Shown in pieces: positions 47,188-55,800 of a stretch of 64,000 nt of DNA. The notes beneath the pieces were generated by a model. It was given only the letters and a program-made list of their open reading frames with translations, was not told the origin of the DNA and made no database searches. The stretch's first letter is position 1, and every line of letters begins with the position of its first letter. The DNA comes from Psychromonas sp. 14N.309.X.WAT.B.A12 (lineage in GTDB: Bacteria > Pseudomonadota > Gammaproteobacteria > Enterobacterales > Psychromonadaceae): assembly GCF_030397575.1 (NCBI RefSeq), contig NZ_JAPNXS010000003.1:124001-188000 (forward strand), read 5' to 3'. Position numbers and translations under genes: made by a program.

Positions 47188-47952
47188 ATGGCAAATAATG
47201 TAATGCCACACCTATCACTTTCAGAAGCTAAAGCCTTAGTTGCACATTTAGAAGCAGACCAAATAGAAGATGCTAATAAAATTGTAGAAAGTGTTAAACA
47301 TTTTAATACCACTGAAAGCGTCTTGTTTGGGCAAGTGGGCGAGTTAACCCGTGAGTTACATGAAGCATTACTAAGTTTTCATAATGATACGCGTTTATTA
47401 GATTTAGCTGGTCATGATTTACCTGATGCAAAAAATCGTTTGAATTACGTTATTGAAATGACTGACAAAGCAGCCAATACCACTATGGATGCAATTGATC
47501 ATTGTTTACCTGTGACTGATAAGTTGATTAATGACTTGGATGAGGTTATGCCAAGTTGGAGCAATCTAATGACTCGTGATTTAGCTTTAGGTGAGTTTAA
47601 ATTAATGTGTCATTCAGTGGATGATTTTTTAAATTATTCGAAACAGAGTGCAAATCAGTTACGCGATAAATTAACTGAAATTTTAATGGCACAAGAGTTC
47701 CAAGATTTAACTGGTCAAATTATTAACCGCGTGATCGAACTAGTACAAGAAATTGAATCGAAATTAGTGGTTATTCTAAAAGTATGCAGTAAACAAAGTG
47801 AGTTAGATTCTTCTGTTGAAAAACAAAGTTCAGTTAAAGAAACGAAGAATACTATTAAAACGGAAGGGCCAATTATTGATGCCGAATCCCGTACTGACGT
47901 TGTCAACGGACAAGACGACGTAGATGACCTGCTTTCAAGCTTAGGATTTTAA
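47188..47952 (+). CDS. cheZ: CheY phosphatase CheZ
   Basis: CheZ removes the phosphate from CheY. This 254-residue helical protein has the catalytic glutamine region LMAQEFQDLTGQIINRVI and ends in the CheY-binding peptide QDDVDDLLSSLGF (residues 242-254), almost the same as E. coli CheZ. An acidic/Ser-rich linker joins the two. It is 15 bases after cheY and 12 before cheA. Confidence 0.96.
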   Translation: MANNVMPHLSLSEAKALVAHLEADQIEDANKIVESVKHFNTTESVLFGQVGELTRELHEALLSFHNDTRLLDLAGHDLPDAKNRLNYVIEMTDKAANTTMDAIDHCLPVTDKLINDLDEVMPSWSNLMTRDLALGEFKLMCHSVDDFLNYSKQSANQLRDKLTEILMAQEFQDLTGQIINRVIELVQEIESKLVVILKVCSKQSELDSSVEKQSSVKETKNTIKTEGPIIDAESRTDVVNGQDDVDDLLSSLGF

Positions 47953-47964
47953 AGGAACTAGGAA

Positions 47965-50232
47965 ATGACATTTGAAGTAGATGATGAGATCCTGCAGGAT
48001 TTTTTAGTTGAAGCAGGAGAGATTCTAGAGTTACTCTCAGAACAACTTGTTGAATTAGAAAATAATCCAAATGATGTTGAATTATTAAATGCAATCTTCC
48101 GCGGCTTTCATACCGTTAAAGGAGGAGCAGGCTTTCTATCATTAACTGAGCTGGTTGAAACATGCCATGGTGCTGAAAATGTATTTGATGGATTACGTCA
48201 AGGAGCCCGTTCAGTTGATTCTGAGTTAATGGATACCATTTTAGCTGCATTAGACATTATCAATGAACAGTTCTCTGCGGTACAAAATGGTGAAGCTGCA
48301 GAAAAAGCCTCTTCAGATATTTTAGAGTCATTACACCGATTAAGTAAGCCTGAAGCAGAAACTGCTGAGTCTATTGTCGATGAAGTTCCTGAACCTGTTG
48401 CAGAAACGGTGCAAGCTACTGGAAGTAGTATTGACGACATTAACGAAGCTGAATTCGAAAGTCTATTAGATGAATTACACACTAAACCTGACGCTGATTC
48501 CCCTGCACAGGCAGTAAGTGATGAAATTACAGAAGATGAGTTCGAAAGCTTATTAGATGATTTACATGGAGCAGGCAAACATTCCCCTACTCCTGTGGTT
48601 TCAACACCAGAAAATCAAGCCACTAGTGATGAGATTACAGAAGATGAATTTGAATCACTGCTAGATGAGCTTCATGGTAGCGGTAAGCATGGAGATAAAC
48701 CTGCAAAGGCTGATAAAGCTCCAGAAAACGTTGCCAGTGATGAAATTAGTGAGGATGAGTTTGAGAATTTACTAGACGAACTTCATGGTAAAGGAACTCA
48801 TAGTGGTGCTCCTAAGGTTGAAAAACCAGCACCTGTTTCTGATGAAATTACAGAAGATGAATTTGAGTCTCTCTTAGATGAATTACATGGTGTAGGTAAA
48901 ATGAATACGGCTGCTCCTGTTATACAGGAAACAGTCAAACAAACACCTAAAACTACTCCTTCAGTTACTCAGTCTGAACCTGTTAAAGCGGCACCCACTC
49001 CAGCAGCAGTTAAACCTCAACCTGCAGCTGAGAAAAAGCCAGCTGCAAAAGTACCTGTTAAACCTCAAGCAGAACAAACCGTCCGTGTTGATACAAGTAC
49101 CCTTGATGAAATCATGAATATGGTTGGAGAACTGGTACTGGTTCGTAATAGATTAGTGAGTCTAGAATCTACCTCCGAAAATGAAGAAATATCTCGGGCA
49201 GTAGCTAACTTGGCGATCGTTACCAGTGATCTACAAGGCTCTGTGATGAAAACCCGAATGCAACCTATTAAAAAGGTATTTGGTAAGTTTCCTCGTGTGG
49301 TCAGGGATTTAGCTCGTCAACTTGGAAAAAATATTCGCTTAGATTTAGTGGGTGAAGAGACCGATTTAGATAAAAATCTAGTGGAAGCATTAGCCGATCC
49401 ATTGGTGCATTTAGTGCGAAACTCTGTGGACCACGGTATTGAAATGCCTGAAATTAGAATGCAATCAGGTAAAGAAACACAAGGTAGAGTCTTACTATCA
49501 GCTGCACAGGAAGGTGATCATATCTTGCTAGTTATCCAAGATGATGGCGCTGGTATGGATGCAGAGAAGTTAAAACAAATTGCTATCGGTAAAGGCATCT
49601 TAGATCAAGATGCGGCTGAGCGTATGACTGATAAAGATGCTTATTCACTTATCTTTGCGCCAGGTTTCTCTACTAAAGTAGAAATATCGGATATTTCTGG
49701 CCGCGGTGTTGGCATGGATGTGGTTAAAACCAGTATTACTAAGTTAAACGGTACCATCTCTATCGACTCCGAAATTGGTAAAGGCACACGTTTAGAGATT
49801 AAAGTCCCGCTAACCTTAGCGATTTTGCCGACCTTAATGGTGTTAGTCGCGAATCAAACATTTGCATTACCTTTAACTAACGTAAATGAAATTTTCCATT
49901 TTGATTTAGCAAAAACTAATGTGGTCAATGGACAATTAACCGTAGTAATTCGTGATCATGCCGTACCATTATTTTATCTACGAGATTGGCTCGCGCCACA
50001 AGCACCTCGTAATGAGAAAGCGGATGGCTTAGGACATGTTGTTATCGTTCAACTTGGTATCCAACAAGTAGCATTTGTAGTGGATGGATTATTAGGACAA
50101 GAAGAAGTCGTTATTAAAGCCTTAGATAAATTGCTATCAGGTACACCTGGGATGGCTGGTGCAACCATTACTAGTGATGGTGGTATTGCTTTGATTTTAG
50201 ATCTACCTAGCTTATTAAAGCATTACGCATAA
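47965..50232 (+). CDS. cheA: Chemotaxis histidine kinase CheA with a repeated acidic motif in the linker
   Basis: CheA is the array kinase that phosphorylates CheY and CheB. In this 755-residue protein the Hpt domain (about 1-130) has the phosphorylated H49 (FHTVKGGAGF). The linker (about 130-370) has no recognisable P2 domain; it carries five copies of DEITEDEFESLLDELHG-type sequence, then an Ala/Pro/Lys-rich stretch. The dimerisation helices (TLDEIMNMVGELVLVRNRL), the ATPase domain (HLVRNSVDHGIEMP, DDGAGMD, GFSTKVEISDISGRGVGMDVV) and the CheW-like domain follow. The repeats resemble the CheY-binding tails of FliM and CheZ. Confidence 0.96.
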   Translation: MTFEVDDEILQDFLVEAGEILELLSEQLVELENNPNDVELLNAIFRGFHTVKGGAGFLSLTELVETCHGAENVFDGLRQGARSVDSELMDTILAALDIINEQFSAVQNGEAAEKASSDILESLHRLSKPEAETAESIVDEVPEPVAETVQATGSSIDDINEAEFESLLDELHTKPDADSPAQAVSDEITEDEFESLLDDLHGAGKHSPTPVVSTPENQATSDEITEDEFESLLDELHGSGKHGDKPAKADKAPENVASDEISEDEFENLLDELHGKGTHSGAPKVEKPAPVSDEITEDEFESLLDELHGVGKMNTAAPVIQETVKQTPKTTPSVTQSEPVKAAPTPAAVKPQPAAEKKPAAKVPVKPQAEQTVRVDTSTLDEIMNMVGELVLVRNRLVSLESTSENEEISRAVANLAIVTSDLQGSVMKTRMQPIKKVFGKFPRVVRDLARQLGKNIRLDLVGEETDLDKNLVEALADPLVHLVRNSVDHGIEMPEIRMQSGKETQGRVLLSAAQEGDHILLVIQDDGAGMDAEKLKQIAIGKGILDQDAAERMTDKDAYSLIFAPGFSTKVEISDISGRGVGMDVVKTSITKLNGTISIDSEIGKGTRLEIKVPLTLAILPTLMVLVANQTFALPLTNVNEIFHFDLAKTNVVNGQLTVVIRDHAVPLFYLRDWLAPQAPRNEKADGLGHVVIVQLGIQQVAFVVDGLLGQEEVVIKALDKLLSGTPGMAGATITSDGGIALILDLPSLLKHYA
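48433..48891 (+). repeat. Five-copy motif repeat in cheA linker
   Basis: CheA residues 157-173, 186-202, 222-238, 259-275 and 293-309 are copies of a 17-residue acidic amphipathic motif (consensus DEITEDEFESLLDELHG), separated by 12-20 residues of variable Pro/Ala/Lys sequence. The first copy is the most divergent (DDINEAEFESLLDELHT). Confidence 0.95.
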
Positions 50233-50243
50233 AGGAACTGTAA

Positions 50244-51383
50244 ATGGCAATCAAAGTGTTAGTAGTCGATGATTCTAATTTTTTTCGTCGTCGAGTAAGT
50301 GAGATTATCAATGCATCTCCTCACTTAGAAGTTATCGCGACGGCTAATAACGGTAAAGAATCTATTGAGATGGTACTCAAACACAAACCTGATGTGATTA
50401 CCATGGATGTTGAAATGCCGATAATGGATGGCATTACAGCGGTACAAAAAATAATGGATGTCGCTCCGACACCTATTTTAATGTTTTCATCATTAACTCA
50501 CCAAGGTGCGAGTGCTACGTTAGATGCTTTAGAAGCAGGTGCTTGTGACTTTTTACCTAAAAAGTTTGAAGATATTGCTCGCGATAAAGAAGAAGCGACA
50601 ACGTTACTACAGCAGCGTATTCAACAAATTGCTAAACGTCGTGTTATGCGAGTTGCTGATAAAAAATCAGGGATTACAGCGAAGGCATCTCCAACGCTAA
50701 CTAGTAACACAAGTACGGTTGTAAAACCTACTTTGAACCGTTTATCAACGATCAACGATCGCAGTGAACTAACTGCTAAGCCATCACCTATTAAACGCCA
50801 TAAAGCATCTGGTAAGAATTATAATGTGTTAGCGATTGGTACTTCAACGGGAGGCCCCGTTGCATTACAAAAAATACTAACAGCTTTACCGGCACACTTT
50901 AAATTACCTATTGTCTTAGTTCAACATATGCCGGGTACGTTTACCAAAGCCTTTGCTGATAGACTCAATAGTAATTGTAAAATATCAGTTAAAGAAGCGG
51001 CTACGGGGGATATTTTAAAGCCTGGCTGTGCTTATTTAGCACCAGGTGGCAAACAGATGTTAATTGGTCCGAATGGCCAAATTAAAATACACCCAGGTAA
51101 TGAAGCATTAAACTATAAACCAAGTGTTGATATTACCTTTGCTTCATTATCTAAATCTTACGGCAGCAAAGTATTAGCTGTTATCTTGACTGGTATGGGA
51201 GCGGATGGTCGAGATGGCGCTCGTTTATTGAAAGATAAAGGTGCTGAAATCTGGGCGCAAGATGAAGCAAGTTGTGTTGTTTATGGTATGCCTCAAGCGG
51301 TTGCTAAGGCAGGCATTGCAACAGAGTCAATACCATTAGATCAAGTTGCTCAACGGATATTAGTGGAATTAAAGCATGAGTAA
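50244..51383 (+). CDS. cheB: Chemotaxis methylesterase CheB
   Basis: CheB demethylates and deamidates chemoreceptors. This 379-residue protein has a receiver domain with D55 ([11 protein letters not shown]), a variable basic linker (about 130-190), and the methylesterase domain with the catalytic serine in IGTSTGG, histidine in VQHMPGTFT and aspartate in [12 protein letters not shown]. Its last 8 bases overlap the start of the motA-like gene. No cheR is in the window. Confidence 0.96.
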   Translation: MAIKVLVVDDSNFFRRRVSEIINASPHLEVIATANNGKESIEMVLKHKPDVITMDVEMPIMDGITAVQKIMDVAPTPILMFSSLTHQGASATLDALEAGACDFLPKKFEDIARDKEEATTLLQQRIQQIAKRRVMRVADKKSGITAKASPTLTSNTSTVVKPTLNRLSTINDRSELTAKPSPIKRHKASGKNYNVLAIGTSTGGPVALQKILTALPAHFKLPIVLVQHMPGTFTKAFADRLNSNCKISVKEAATGDILKPGCAYLAPGGKQMLIGPNGQIKIHPGNEALNYKPSVDITFASLSKSYGSKVLAVILTGMGADGRDGARLLKDKGAEIWAQDEASCVVYGMPQAVAKAGIATESIPLDQVAQRILVELKHE

Positions 51384-52128
51384 AATAGGGCTACTTGGTT
51401 TTATTGTTATTGCTGTAAGCATTGTTTTTGCACAGCTTTATCATGATGCCCCTTTGAGTAGCCTCTTTGATTTTGCTGCATTTTTGATTGTTTTTGGCGG
51501 CACACTAGGTGCCATTTTAATTCAATCTTCAGTCAAGCAATTAAGTCATGCCTTTAAACAATTGTTAAGTTTATTTGCAAAACCATCGGTACTGTTGGAT
51601 ACGCAGATAACATTAATAAAACGTTGGTCAGTCATCTCGCGACAAGAAGGGTTGTTAAGTTTAGAAAAGCAAAACAATGAAGGCTTAGATCATTTTTCAG
51701 AAATGGCCCTAGCAATGCTCATTGATGGCTGTGATCCGGTTGATTTACAACAGATCTTAGAGCAAGAAATTGAATTAGAAATGGACCAACATGAGCGCAG
51801 TGCTCAAGTCTTCGATGCAATGGGAGGCTACAGCCCGACCATAGGAATTATCGGAGCCGTATTAGGCCTTATCCAAGCAATGGCGTTTCTTGACCAACCT
51901 GAGCTGTTAGGTCAAGGCATTGCTGTTGCATTTGTCGCAACTATATATGGTGTGGCTTTTGCAAACTTTTTGTTCTTACCGATTGCCAACAAAATACGTT
52001 TGAATTACCAGCATAAGGCGTTATTTAACGAAATGACCATGGTAGGTGTGATTGCCATTGCACATGGTGAAAATAGCTTGTTACTAGAGCGTCGATTACA
52101 TGGGTATTTAGCTAGAGCGGTTTACTAA
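51376..52128 (+). CDS. motC: Flagellar stator protein, MotA family (MotC-like)
   Basis: This 250-residue inner-membrane protein has four membrane segments and the MotA/TolQ/ExbB motif [20 protein letters not shown], the conserved proline of the last helix region ([14 protein letters not shown]), and a cytoplasmic loop with charged residues for FliG contact. It sits between cheB and a MotB-type gene, the place of the MotCD pair in Pseudomonas, hence the name; a separate MotAB or PomAB may exist elsewhere. It overlaps cheB by 8 bases and the next gene by 1. Confidence 0.85.
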   Translation: MSKIGLLGFIVIAVSIVFAQLYHDAPLSSLFDFAAFLIVFGGTLGAILIQSSVKQLSHAFKQLLSLFAKPSVLLDTQITLIKRWSVISRQEGLLSLEKQNNEGLDHFSEMALAMLIDGCDPVDLQQILEQEIELEMDQHERSAQVFDAMGGYSPTIGIIGAVLGLIQAMAFLDQPELLGQGIAVAFVATIYGVAFANFLFLPIANKIRLNYQHKALFNEMTMVGVIAIAHGENSLLLERRLHGYLARAVY

Positions 52129-53084
52129 TGCCTATTTATCATAGACGTAACGCACATAAAGCGCATAGTAATCATGTCCATCGTTGGACGGTTTCCTATG
52201 CAGATTATATGACTTTGATGTTTGCGCTATTTGTTGTTTTGTATGCAGTCTCTTCGAATAATGAAGAAAAGTATCAAGAGGTAATTGAAATTATTCAGCA
52301 AGCGAGCAAATTTGTCGAGGCACCACATAGTGGGTCGAATGCGAATGGTATTTTAACTAAACGCAGTAATGATATAAAAGAGAATACTGGGCCAGCTTTA
52401 CTCAGTGACGGAGAAGATTTTGCATTAGGGCATGTAAGTGAGCTTGAAAGTGAACAACTATCTAGCCCTGCACAAACTTATACCGGGAAGTCATTACAAG
52501 CGTTACAGTTATCCTTAGAATCAGCATTAAAAACAGAATTAGAAAGTGGGGCATTTAGTGTCGACTTAAATGGTGATTGGTTAACCATTGAAATGAGTGG
52601 CCCCTTGTTATTTGCTAATGCTAGCCATACTTTATTAAATGGTGCAAAACGTAATATTAAACAGATAGCTAACGTTTTATCACCGGTTAACAATATGCTT
52701 AGGCTTCGTGGATATACAGACCCAGATAATATTTCTAATGAAATATATGCATCGAACTGGGAATTGTCAGCCATGCGAGCAATCAGTGTATTAAAAGCAT
52801 TGAGTGAGCAAGGTGTGGGTCAACACCGCATGGTGATTGAAGCCTATGGGAAATTTCAGCCTGTTATCAATGAGAATGGTGTTGAGGATAAACTTAAAAG
52901 TCGACGAGTTGTGATTGCCATTTCTAAATATGCTGTATTTGAAAAGGAAGTGGTTGAAAATAAAAGTAAAAATAATGAAGTAGTAGAGCCAGAGGTTCCA
53001 CGTGTAGTAACACCAGATAGCGATGAAATTCGTGAAATATACCGTCCAGATGGGCGACTCATCATTACAACAAGGCAGGAGTGA
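52128..53084 (+). CDS. motD: Flagellar stator protein, MotB family (MotD-like)
   Basis: MotB-type proteins anchor the stator to peptidoglycan and carry the ion-binding aspartate. This 318-residue protein has a basic, His-rich N-terminus, one membrane helix with the critical D26 (SYADYMTLMFALFVVLYAV), a plug/linker, and an OmpA-like peptidoglycan-binding domain (LRLRGYTDP, NWELSAMRAISVLKAL, LKSRRVVIAI). The C-terminal tail beyond the OmpA domain is acidic and Pro/Val-rich. It is the MotD partner of the preceding gene. Ion specificity (H+ or Na+) is not clear. Confidence 0.87.
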   Translation: MPIYHRRNAHKAHSNHVHRWTVSYADYMTLMFALFVVLYAVSSNNEEKYQEVIEIIQQASKFVEAPHSGSNANGILTKRSNDIKENTGPALLSDGEDFALGHVSELESEQLSSPAQTYTGKSLQALQLSLESALKTELESGAFSVDLNGDWLTIEMSGPLLFANASHTLLNGAKRNIKQIANVLSPVNNMLRLRGYTDPDNISNEIYASNWELSAMRAISVLKALSEQGVGQHRMVIEAYGKFQPVINENGVEDKLKSRRVVIAISKYAVFEKEVVENKSKNNEVVEPEVPRVVTPDSDEIREIYRPDGRLIITTRQE

Positions 53085-53086
53085 AG

Positions 53087-53860
53087 GTGAAAATTTGGAC
53101 GATTTCAAACCAAAAAGGTGGGGTAGGTAAAACCACGACTGTGATTTCACTGGCAGGATTATTGGTAGACCGAGGTTACCGTGTATTGTTAATTGATACG
53201 GACCCACATGCATCATTAACCAGTTATTTACAATATGACTCAGACCAGTTACCGGTTAGTTTATATGATTTGTTTCAAGACCCAGCAACAACTCGGTCTG
53301 GATTATTACAACTTATCTTACCAACGGAAATTGATAACCTCTCTTTGATTCCTGCTTCTATGTCATTAGCTACCTTGGATAGAGTATTAGGAAACCAAGA
53401 AGGGATGGGGTTGTTCTTAAAGAAACAACTAAAATTAGTAGAAGATGATTACGACTTTGTATTGATAGATTGTCCTCCTGTATTAGGGGTAATGATGGTG
53501 AATGCATTAGCTGCTTGCGAACGTATTTTGATCCCAGTACAAACTGAGTTTTTAGCCTCAAAGGGCTTACAAAGAATGGTACAAACCTTGGGAATAATGC
53601 AATATTCTAAGGGCAATGACTTTAATTATTGCATTATTCCTACTATGTTTGATAAACGAACCAGAGCGTCAATTAATACGTTAAATGATTTACAAAAAAC
53701 TTATCAGGGCAAAGTATGGAAAGGTGTCATTCCAATCGATACTAAATTCAGAGATGCGAGTTTAGCGCATCTACCAATCTCGCAGTATACAAAGAACTGT
53801 CGAGGGGCATTTGCCTATGAAACTTTGTTAAATTATTTGTTACAAACCGAGCATAATTAG
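53087..53860 (+). CDS. parC: ParA-like ATPase ParC (polar positioning of chemotaxis arrays)
   Basis: This 257-residue ParA/MinD ATPase has the deviant Walker A SNQKGGVGKTTT near the N-terminus, LLIDTDPHASLT (Walker A') and VLIDCPPVLG (Walker B). In Vibrio the gene at this position, ParC, brings chemotaxis arrays to the pole through ParP. It has no ParB partner here and lies inside the che cluster, so plasmid or chromosome partition is unlikely. AGGAG at 53077-53081 is well spaced for the GTG at 53087, not for the GTG at 53081. It is not the topoisomerase parC. Confidence 0.88.
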   Translation: MKIWTISNQKGGVGKTTTVISLAGLLVDRGYRVLLIDTDPHASLTSYLQYDSDQLPVSLYDLFQDPATTRSGLLQLILPTEIDNLSLIPASMSLATLDRVLGNQEGMGLFLKKQLKLVEDDYDFVLIDCPPVLGVMMVNALAACERILIPVQTEFLASKGLQRMVQTLGIMQYSKGNDFNYCIIPTMFDKRTRASINTLNDLQKTYQGKVWKGVIPIDTKFRDASLAHLPISQYTKNCRGAFAYETLLNYLLQTEHN

Positions 53861-54526
53861 ATGAAGAATAACAACAACGAAGCAATGAAAAACTATTTTG
53901 ATTCAATGCTTCGAGATGACCAAGCTACAGAGCAACCAGAGAACAAGCAAACAGAGTTTGCAGATCCTATTCCTGTGGATGTATCAACATTACCAAAGAA
54001 CTTGGTTTTTTCTGAGTCTATTGTAGGCGTTGAAAAAGCCAGTGATGAAGAGGAACCAGCACCTGCTGAGCAGTGGAAAAATCTTCAGGTTGAAGATAAT
54101 TTTCAAGTTTTGTTCTTCGAATTAAATCAGGTGACTTTTGCTATTCCGTTAACTGATTTAGGCGGGATTTATCAGTTAAGTGATTCACTTAACTTTTTAA
54201 TGGGTAAGCCAGCTTGGTTTCGTGGCGTGATGAGCCATAATGAAAGGCTATACAACATCGTTGATACGGCATCTTGGTTACAATTAGACAAAAATGCTGA
54301 GGATCTTCAATATAGCCATTTTATTTTATTAGGTAGTACCGCTTGGGGTTTATCTTGTGAAAAGTTAATTGGCACTGAAACGCTAAATAAAGACCAAATT
54401 AGATGGCGTGAGGAAAAAGGCTCACGACCATGGCTCGCTGGGATGGTTAAGCAAAAAATGTGTGCTTTAATCCATGCTGAAGAGCTAGTGAAATTATTAG
54501 ATCAGGGAATGGACATTCGCAGCTAA
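53861..54526 (+). CDS. parP: CheW-like protein ParP (array-pole adaptor)
   Basis: This 221-residue protein has about 75 residues of polar, low-complexity N-terminus (NNNNEAMKNYFDSMLRDDQ) followed by a divergent CheW-like domain (FQVLFFELNQVTFAIPLTDLGGIYQLSD, PAWFRGVMSHNERLYNIVDTASWL, GTETLNKDQIRWREEKGSRPWLAGMV). In Vibrio the equivalent, ParP, binds ParC and CheA and keeps arrays at the cell pole. It starts directly after the parC stop codon and precedes cheW by 47 bases. Confidence 0.85.
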   Translation: MKNNNNEAMKNYFDSMLRDDQATEQPENKQTEFADPIPVDVSTLPKNLVFSESIVGVEKASDEEEPAPAEQWKNLQVEDNFQVLFFELNQVTFAIPLTDLGGIYQLSDSLNFLMGKPAWFRGVMSHNERLYNIVDTASWLQLDKNAEDLQYSHFILLGSTAWGLSCEKLIGTETLNKDQIRWREEKGSRPWLAGMVKQKMCALIHAEELVKLLDQGMDIRS

Positions 54527-54573
54527 ATTTTTAAGCTGAATTTAATTAACCAATAATTTTAAGTAGAGATAAA

Positions 54574-55062
54574 ATGAATAGAGAATCTAGTTTGTCAGAT
54601 AAAACGTCTAACGATGAAATTTTACAACGTGTAACGTTTCTTTTAGATAACGAAACCTACGGTATTAACGTAATGCAAGTGCAAGAAATCTTACGTTATA
54701 CTGAAATTGCTGCCGTACCTGGCGCACCACAGTATGTATTAGGTATCATTAATCTTCGTGGTAATGTGGTAACTGTTATCGATACACGTACTCGTTTTGG
54801 ATTAATGCCTGCTGATATTACTGATAGTACTCGTATTGTAATTATTGAAGCAGAAAAGCAAGTTATCGGTATTTTAGTAGATAGTGTTGCTGAAGTGGTG
54901 TACTTGAAGAAATCAGAGATCGAAGCTGCGCCGCATGTGGGGACTGAAGAAAGCTCACAATTCATCCAAGGTGTATGTAATCGTGATAGTGGTTTATTAA
55001 TTTTAGTTGATCTTAATAAATTACTTACTGATGACGAATGGGATGAGCTACATTTACTGTAA
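54574..55062 (+). CDS. cheW: Chemotaxis coupling protein CheW
   Basis: CheW couples receptors to CheA. This 162-residue protein is a single CheW domain with the usual blocks: LLDNETYGINVMQVQEILRYTEIAAVPGAPQYVLGIINLRGNVVTVIDTR, VIIEAEKQVIGILVDSVAEV and GLLILVDLNKLL. Length is close to E. coli CheW (167). The gene follows parP and precedes a DUF2802 gene. Confidence 0.97.
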   Translation: MNRESSLSDKTSNDEILQRVTFLLDNETYGINVMQVQEILRYTEIAAVPGAPQYVLGIINLRGNVVTVIDTRTRFGLMPADITDSTRIVIIEAEKQVIGILVDSVAEVVYLKKSEIEAAPHVGTEESSQFIQGVCNRDSGLLILVDLNKLLTDDEWDELHLL

Positions 55063-55088
55063 GTGATTATTACCTAAATTAGGTGCAT

Positions 55089-55481
55089 ATGTTTATACAA
55101 TATATTCCTTGGCTAGCTATTTTGTTAGTCATTGTGAGTTTTGCTACGACGCTTTTTTTATTGAAAAGAGTAAATAAGAAAAACCGTAGTCTTGAAATAC
55201 TGGTTAAGTCTCTATTAGCGCAGCAAGAAAGTAATAAAAAGCAATTTTCAGAGGTGCACTCTGGAGCAATAGGCTTAGGTAAAAAGTTAAAGCAACTTGA
55301 TCATACGGTAAATAAGATACAAGAGCATCAAGTAGACCTAGTGGCTTCTGCGCCTGAAAATAGACTCTATACCCGTGCCACTAAAATGGTTGAGTTAGGA
55401 GCGAGTATTGAAGAGTTAATGCAGGAATGTGAATTACCACGTGCAGAGGCTGAGTTATTATTAAATTTACATCGTAAATAA
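55089..55481 (+). CDS. DUF2802 membrane protein
   Basis: This 130-residue protein of unknown function has one N-terminal membrane helix (about residues 7-25), a coiled-coil stretch (about 30-90), and a C-terminal small helical motif (MVELGASIEELMQECELPRAEAELLLNLHRK) that looks like a short helix-turn-helix. DUF2802 genes commonly follow cheW in Vibrio and Shewanella relatives. ATG 55089 is preferred over GTG 55083 because TTAGGT lies just upstream. A role in chemotaxis or motility is implied only by position. Confidence 0.75.
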   Translation: MFIQYIPWLAILLVIVSFATTLFLLKRVNKKNRSLEILVKSLLAQQESNKKQFSEVHSGAIGLGKKLKQLDHTVNKIQEHQVDLVASAPENRLYTRATKMVELGASIEELMQECELPRAEAELLLNLHRK

Positions 55482-55800
55482 TGGCTATACACCTCTGAAG
55501 CACCACTTAATAGCTTTTTAGGCAGTTTATTATTTAGATAGTGAATTGTGTGATTAATCACAAACAAGTTGGCTAATCACATTCACTTCGACCTTATTGG
55601 CTGCAGAGTGGCCCATTAATTACGCTATTTTTTGAGTGTTTAACTCAATATTACCTCACTTAGGTTTTCTTTTATCATTGCTCTTATAATACTCATACTT
55701 TTTCTTACTGTTACTAGCCCTTGCTGATAGTTACTCATGTGTGTTTTCTATGTTAGGATCCTCTGCTATTTTGATTGTCTTTTAATAAGGGTAAGCATTA
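55482..55800. promoter_or_regulatory. Gap before ccmA with a palindrome and direct repeat
   Basis: This 319-base gap has no gene I can support. It contains a perfect 14-bp palindrome TGTGATTAATCACA (55549-55562), whose right half TAATCACA recurs as a direct repeat at 55574-55581, 19 bp on. This could bind a regulator of the ccm operon; the spacing does not fit a CRP site. The ccm promoter should lie to its right. Confidence 0.45.

Noticed and set aside
53087-53860. ParA-like gene considered as a plasmid or chromosome partition system
   Set aside because: No parB or parS-like repeats are present, and it is embedded in the che cluster next to a CheW-like gene, as in the ParC/ParP system.
55549-55562. 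Palindrome considered as a CRP or FNR site
   Set aside because: CRP needs a 6-base spacer between TGTGA and TCACA and FNR needs TTGAT-N4-ATCAA; this sequence has a 4-base centre with TGTGA arms.
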